Assembly (NCBI RefSeq): GCF_014697425.1
Contig: NZ_JACJRU010000053.1
Location: 1 to 46,833, forward strand
Origin: Nostoc sp. FACHB-110
GTDB lineage: Bacteria > Cyanobacteriota > Cyanobacteriia > Cyanobacteriales > Nostocaceae
Direction of reading: 5' to 3'
Length of the DNA: 46,833 bases
The translations under genes and the position numbers were made by a program. This document shows, piece by piece, positions 43,260 through 46,833 of this stretch. Each line of letters begins with the position of its first letter. The stretch's first letter is position 1. The notes below the pieces were generated by a model, which did no database searches, was not told the DNA's origin, and saw only the letters and a program-made list of their open reading frames with translations.

Positions 43260-43952
43260 ATGCCTACTATAACTGATATCAAAAAAGAAGCTGTTTCAAT
43301 ATTATTGGTTGATGATGAACCGCGATTTCGTCAAGGAATTCGTACTCTATTAGGCTTTTACAATACTAGTGGAGCATATAATTTTCAGGTTGTAGGTGAA
43401 GCGGCTACTGTTGAACAAGCTATTAAGTTAAGTATTGAACAGCATCCGACATTAATACTACTTGATTTGGATTTGCATCCAGAGGATGGAATTGCAGTTT
43501 TACAACACCTTAAAAGGTCATATTACACTGGCAAAAGCTTAATTTTGTCAGCACATCAGGAAGACGAATATGTATATCGTGCTATGCAAGCAGGTGCATG
43601 GGGCTACATAGTAAAAGACAAATTAGCCACACAATTATGTGAAGGAATCATGACTATTATTAATAATAAAGTTTATTTACCACCAGAAGTTGCAACTGTT
43701 TTCTTTCGATTATTTCAATATTATTCAGGTAATTCATTAAATTCCAATAGCAAAATTGATTTAACCAAACAAGAACAGGAAATATTGAACTGGCTGGTAC
43801 AAGGTGAACCCAATGAACAAATTGCTAAACGCCTTTACATTACTGTTGCAACGGTCAAGGCTCACCTAACTAATATTTTTAAAAAACTAGGAGTAACCAG
43901 CCGTACCCAAGCAATTGTACAAGCTCTAAAGTCTGGTTTGGTTTGCCCTTGA
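43260..43952 (+). CDS. NarL/FixJ-type response regulator
   Basis: A 230-residue protein. The receiver domain (about 15-130) has acidic residues in VDDEPRF, the phospho-acceptor aspartate in LILLDLDLH, and the conserved lysine in VKDKLATQ. The LuxR-type HTH at the C terminus reads LTKQEQEILNWLVQGEPNEQIAKRLYITVATVKAHLTNIFKKLGVTSRTQAI. It is a two-component transcription regulator; the cognate kinase is not in the window. The ATG at 43260 is preferred to the longer form starting at 43224 because the receiver begins soon after it. It is co-directional with the adhesin gene upstream and the DUF4157 gene 98 bases downstream, so it may control either. Confidence 0.9.
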   Translation: MPTITDIKKEAVSILLVDDEPRFRQGIRTLLGFYNTSGAYNFQVVGEAATVEQAIKLSIEQHPTLILLDLDLHPEDGIAVLQHLKRSYYTGKSLILSAHQEDEYVYRAMQAGAWGYIVKDKLATQLCEGIMTIINNKVYLPPEVATVFFRLFQYYSGNSLNSNSKIDLTKQEQEILNWLVQGEPNEQIAKRLYITVATVKAHLTNIFKKLGVTSRTQAIVQALKSGLVCP

Positions 43953-44050
43953 ATAACTTCAGTTGTTATTTCCAATCAAACAAAATCTATCACCAGCTTG
44001 CATTATTTCTGTAATTTACTTAACACAATACCTATAGCAGGAAAAACATC

Positions 44051-45916
44051 ATGTACAAGAGAGTTCAAAGAAACGGTAAAAATTCGACTGATTCATCTGC
44101 AAATAACCAATTTGCACCACGTCCATTCAAAGTAGAAGAATCTCTGCCACAACAGAGCTTGAATGAAACTGAGCTGATTCAAAATAAAGAATTAGTTACA
44201 AACCGTGATAGTAATTCTGTGTTGTCTCGCTTATTAGTATCAACAGCCAATGACGCACCGCCACTTCCACCCCTTGGCATCCAAATGAAGTTGGGCAGAG
44301 GTGAAGCAAACGAAAGCTATCAACCAGAATATCAACCAATTCCATCTCCCCCACGCCTGCAAATGAAGCTGACGTTTGGACAAGAGGGAGACAAGCGCGA
44401 ATCAGAAGCAGAACAGGGGATATCAGATGTTGAGCAAGTGCAGACTTACGAAAGTCCGAATATATTGTCGAGGATGTCCATAGAGCGACTGCCACTTCAA
44501 CCGATTCCAGCACCCCCACGTCTGCAAATGAAATTGACGATAGGGCAACCAGGGGACAAATACGAGCAAGAGGCTGATCGGGTTGCCAAAGATGTCGTCC
44601 AAAGAATTCACTCAACGGACAATCAGGTTCAGCAGGAGAAAGATTCGACAATTGAAACAGCAGGGCAAGGACAGAATTTCTTGTCGAGAATGTCCATAGA
44701 GCGACTGTCACTACAGCCCATTCCAGAACCCCCTCGTCTGCAAATGAAGCTCAGTTTACGAGAACCGGGAGAAGAAAGAGAACCCACATTAGACCAACAA
44801 ACGAACACCCCAGTCCAACCATTAATTCAGCGTGTGAATATCGGAGGCATGGCAGCATCACCCGATGTGGAATCAGGGATACAAAGTGCAAGAGGAGGTG
44901 GGCAACCGTTAGCAGACAGCATTAGAGAACCGATGGAGCAGGCGTTTGGGGCAGACTTTAGTGGCGTGCGTGTGCATACGGATTCTCAGGCTGACCAGTT
45001 AAATCAGTCGATACAGGCGAAGGCGTTTACCACGGGGCAGGATGTGTTCTTTCGGCAGGGAGCGTATGAGCCGGGGAGTCGAGGGGGGCAGGAGTTGTTG
45101 GCGCATGAGTTGACCCATGTGGTGCAGCAGAAAAAGGGTGTATCGAAAAGAAAGAGAAAAGAGAAGGCAACAAACCACAGTACGCAACGGAGCGAAGTAA
45201 ATGAAGAGGAACCAAAAATCCATAGGAAGGTCTCAGTTGAATACAATGACCAAATAGTAACTTATCAGATCAAAGGGAGACCGGAGTTTACAGACAAGTT
45301 AAAAAGAGAAGTATATGATAATGCCTTTCAAGATGGAGAGTATTATATGACGAATTTATCGGACAATAATGGTAAATCATTCAAACTGCCGACGATACAT
45401 AGGAGGCATAGAATAGCCTGGTCACTTTGGCGAGAAACAGTAAATGAGATATTGAGGTATGGTGATGCGAGGGGGTTAGAGAGCTTCATGAAGAGGTGCT
45501 TCGTGTCGGACTTTTGGAAAAGATGGAGCAAGACGGAGTACGAGGAGGCAAAAACGGAGGGAAAATATCTTGTCGATATGTCCAAAGACTTTTTTAATCA
45601 CCCGCATAACATATGGCTGGGACCGGGAGACGAGAACATAGAAAAAGGAGCGGGATTGGATAAGTTGATCGAAAAATACAGAAGGAAGGGAAAGGGGAAT
45701 CCTAAACTTGCCGAAAAATTGAAGAAAAAGGCATTTGATCCCAGGGTAATGTCTAATTATGAATATAGAATGCGGAATGAAGACATGGGAGAAGAAGGGG
45801 GATGGTACAGTCAGGATCTGAAGAATTTGACACCGAAAAGTGAAAAAATGTTGACGCTAACGGAGTGGGCGATCAAATACTTAGGAAAGAGTGTCTCATC
45901 AAGAAGCAAAGTGTGA
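44051..45916 (+). CDS. DUF4157 effector-like protein with a possible C-terminal nuclease domain
   Basis: A 621-residue protein. The N-terminal third has three or four repeats of PPRLQMKLTIGQPGDKYEQEADRVA type (around residues 95, 155 and 228), the usual leader of DUF4157 proteins. The DUF4157 core (about 285-360) has FGADFSGVRVHTDSQADQL, KAFTTGQDVFF and the zinc-protease-like HELTH (352-356). A basic linker (KRKRKEKA) leads to a variable C-terminal domain (about 385-621) with HRRHRIAWSLWRE and FNHPHNIWLGPGDENIEKG, which recalls His/Asn nuclease-type toxin folds. DUF4157 proteins are often cargo of extracellular contractile injection systems or related toxins. No such machinery or immunity gene is in the window. 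The C-terminal function is an inference. Confidence 0.75.
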   Translation: MYKRVQRNGKNSTDSSANNQFAPRPFKVEESLPQQSLNETELIQNKELVTNRDSNSVLSRLLVSTANDAPPLPPLGIQMKLGRGEANESYQPEYQPIPSPPRLQMKLTFGQEGDKRESEAEQGISDVEQVQTYESPNILSRMSIERLPLQPIPAPPRLQMKLTIGQPGDKYEQEADRVAKDVVQRIHSTDNQVQQEKDSTIETAGQGQNFLSRMSIERLSLQPIPEPPRLQMKLSLREPGEEREPTLDQQTNTPVQPLIQRVNIGGMAASPDVESGIQSARGGGQPLADSIREPMEQAFGADFSGVRVHTDSQADQLNQSIQAKAFTTGQDVFFRQGAYEPGSRGGQELLAHELTHVVQQKKGVSKRKRKEKATNHSTQRSEVNEEEPKIHRKVSVEYNDQIVTYQIKGRPEFTDKLKREVYDNAFQDGEYYMTNLSDNNGKSFKLPTIHRRHRIAWSLWRETVNEILRYGDARGLESFMKRCFVSDFWKRWSKTEYEEAKTEGKYLVDMSKDFFNHPHNIWLGPGDENIEKGAGLDKLIEKYRRKGKGNPKLAEKLKKKAFDPRVMSNYEYRMRNEDMGEEGGWYSQDLKNLTPKSEKMLTLTEWAIKYLGKSVSSRSKV

Positions 45917-46770
45917 ACGCCTGATCTAGAAGGTAGTGAAGAGGAAAGAAACGCAACAGAAAAAAACGCATGAAATTTATAATTTGAATTGTTGGGTTTC
46001 ACTATCGTTATAGCCCAAGTAGGGTGCGTTACTTCGTTAACGCACCGAACCTCCCCACCCCAGCAATCCAAAAACACCCCACCCTTCACCCACAACCACC
46101 ACCGCCGAATATAAGTCTCAATGCGTTCTACATCCGCACCTTGCTCGTAAAGCCGAGACACCTTATCCAGCATCCGTGTCATTGTCCTTTCCGCCACCCC
46201 CAACCCCGTGGGAGTAAACCAATACCCCAAAAAATCAAACCCCCTCGTTATCCTGCCTATAAACGTCTTATCTGGGTATTGCTCCACCTCTAACTGATTC
46301 ATCACCTGATTCACCGCGCTAATCGCCGCCCTCAACTTCCAGCGAGTAGGCGCAAGCACCACCCAGTCATCCATGAAGCGCACATAAAAACAGCCCAATT
46401 CAGCCATGCGGTCATCCAAAGGTTTCAGGTATAAAGCCCCCATCAGGGGAGAAAGCGGACAACCCAAGGAGATCCCCTGCTCGATATCGGTATATTCACC
46501 CCCATCCGAAACAAACCGTTGTAAATACTGCTGCACCAAATCCAACACAAAGCTGTCATCCACATAACGCCGCACCAAATTCAATAATATGTCGTGATTG
46601 ATACTGGCATAATATCCCTTAACATCCGTGCGAAATACAAACTCATTCGCCTCCAAATGCGCCGCCACCTCCCGCACCGCCGCCTTCGCGCCACCAGTCC
46701 CAGCTAAGTGAAAGCAACGCGTTGACCTTAAGGGGATACAAAAAGGGCTATAATGCAGACAAAATAAGCT
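45811..46770 (-). pseudogene. Reverse transcriptase remnant (group II intron-like)
   Basis: The frame is open from the window side (46770, no start codon) to 45811. The conserved RT part runs to about 46077: RCFHLAGTGGAKAAVREV, FRTDVKGYYASINHDIL, EQGISLGCPLSPLMGALYLKPLD, catalytic YVRFMDDWVV (an FMDD variant of YxDD), KTFIGRITRGFDFLGYWF and RRWWLWVKGG. The N terminus is missing, cut near 46740 by a palindromic element. The frame past 46077 runs through a dispersed repeat and then antisense to the end of the DUF4157 gene, so that tail is not natural RT sequence. It is most likely a decayed retroelement ORF. No retron msr/msd or DGR template/variable repeat was seen. Confidence 0.75.
46023..46046. 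repeat. Dispersed inverted repeat GGTGCGTTA...TAACGCACC
   Basis: GGTGCGTTA (46023-46031) pairs with TAACGCACC (46038-46046). This word pair is frequent between genes in filamentous cyanobacteria. Here it lies inside the open frame of the reverse transcriptase remnant and supplies its RCVNEVTHP residues. Confidence 0.65.
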
Positions 46771-46782
46771 TCATAGCCCTTT
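46742..46782. mobile_element. Inverted repeat interrupting the reverse transcriptase (element end or small MITE)
   Basis: AAAGGGCTAT (46742-46751) pairs with ATAGCCCTTT (46773-46782) around a 21-base loop. It lies where RT similarity stops. It could be the end of an insertion sequence continuing past the window, or a small palindromic element. Confidence 0.5.
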
Positions 46783-46833
46783 GACCTTGTTGGTAGTAAG
46801 GACGCTTATTAGGACTTAATATCAATAATTCAG

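Noticed and set aside
44196..44711. A 171-residue minus-strand frame opposite the DUF4157 gene
   Set aside because: It lies wholly within a well-supported gene on the other strand, and its repeats mirror the leader repeats.
45811..46782. Diversity-generating retroelement using the adhesin or DUF4157 gene as target
   Set aside because: The RT is truncated, and no template/variable repeat pair with adenine-specific differences was seen. The adhesin repeats are long tandem duplications.

Overview
The window looks like part of a large plasmid (or a plasmid-derived island) from a filamentous, heterocyst-type (Nostoc-like) cyanobacterium. The evidence is the many HIP1 octamers (GCGATCGC), AT-rich intergenic DNA dotted with small dispersed palindromic repeats, plasmid-maintenance genes, and cyanobacterial favourites such as a secreted adhesin with a CHAT domain. 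No rRNA, tRNA, CRISPR array or chromosomal housekeeping operon was seen.

Layout. Two mirror-image arms bracket an interior cargo region. The left arm (1-5450) reads outward with a partial ParB-like coiled-coil gene (1-1374, minus) and inward with an operon of small unrecognised genes (2132-5450, plus). The right arm (27443-32744) carries the same genes in the opposite orientation: ParB-like gene 31062-32744 (plus) and the small-gene operon 30379-27443 (minus). The slot between the divergent units holds a ribbon-helix-helix regulator in the left arm and an unrelated XRE-type regulator in the right arm. Each has its own operator motif, in both cases placed inside the same promoter of the small-gene operon. 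At the inner end of each arm a TnpB-family nuclease gene follows the last operon gene by about 50 bases. The two TnpBs belong to different lineages, and each is followed by a 5'-truncated reading frame.

Interior cargo (6.7-25.8 kb): a 1402-residue SNF2 helicase, an AIPR-like abortive-infection protein, a RadD-like helicase followed by a MOSC/alkyltransferase-like fusion, a J-domain coiled-coil protein, a protein with two winged-helix-like modules, a WGR/propeller protein and a patatin phospholipase with a repeat propeller. The content resembles a genome-defence or DNA-damage island, but no complete named defence system was recognised.

Right flank (32.8-46.8 kb): an antirepressor-like gene and a probable replication-initiator gene follow the right ParB-like gene. 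Next come a palindromic MITE-like element, a decayed IscB-type (RRXRR) remnant, a 2579-residue two-partner-secretion adhesin ending in a CHAT protease domain, a NarL-type response regulator, a DUF4157 effector-like protein, and a decayed reverse transcriptase cut by a palindromic element at the window edge.

Working view (inference): the mirrored arms are two related plasmid maintenance modules brought together by cointegration or inverted duplication. They diverged in regulator and operator specificity, and the left copy is decaying through small-repeat insertions. Functions for the arm genes are not known to me.
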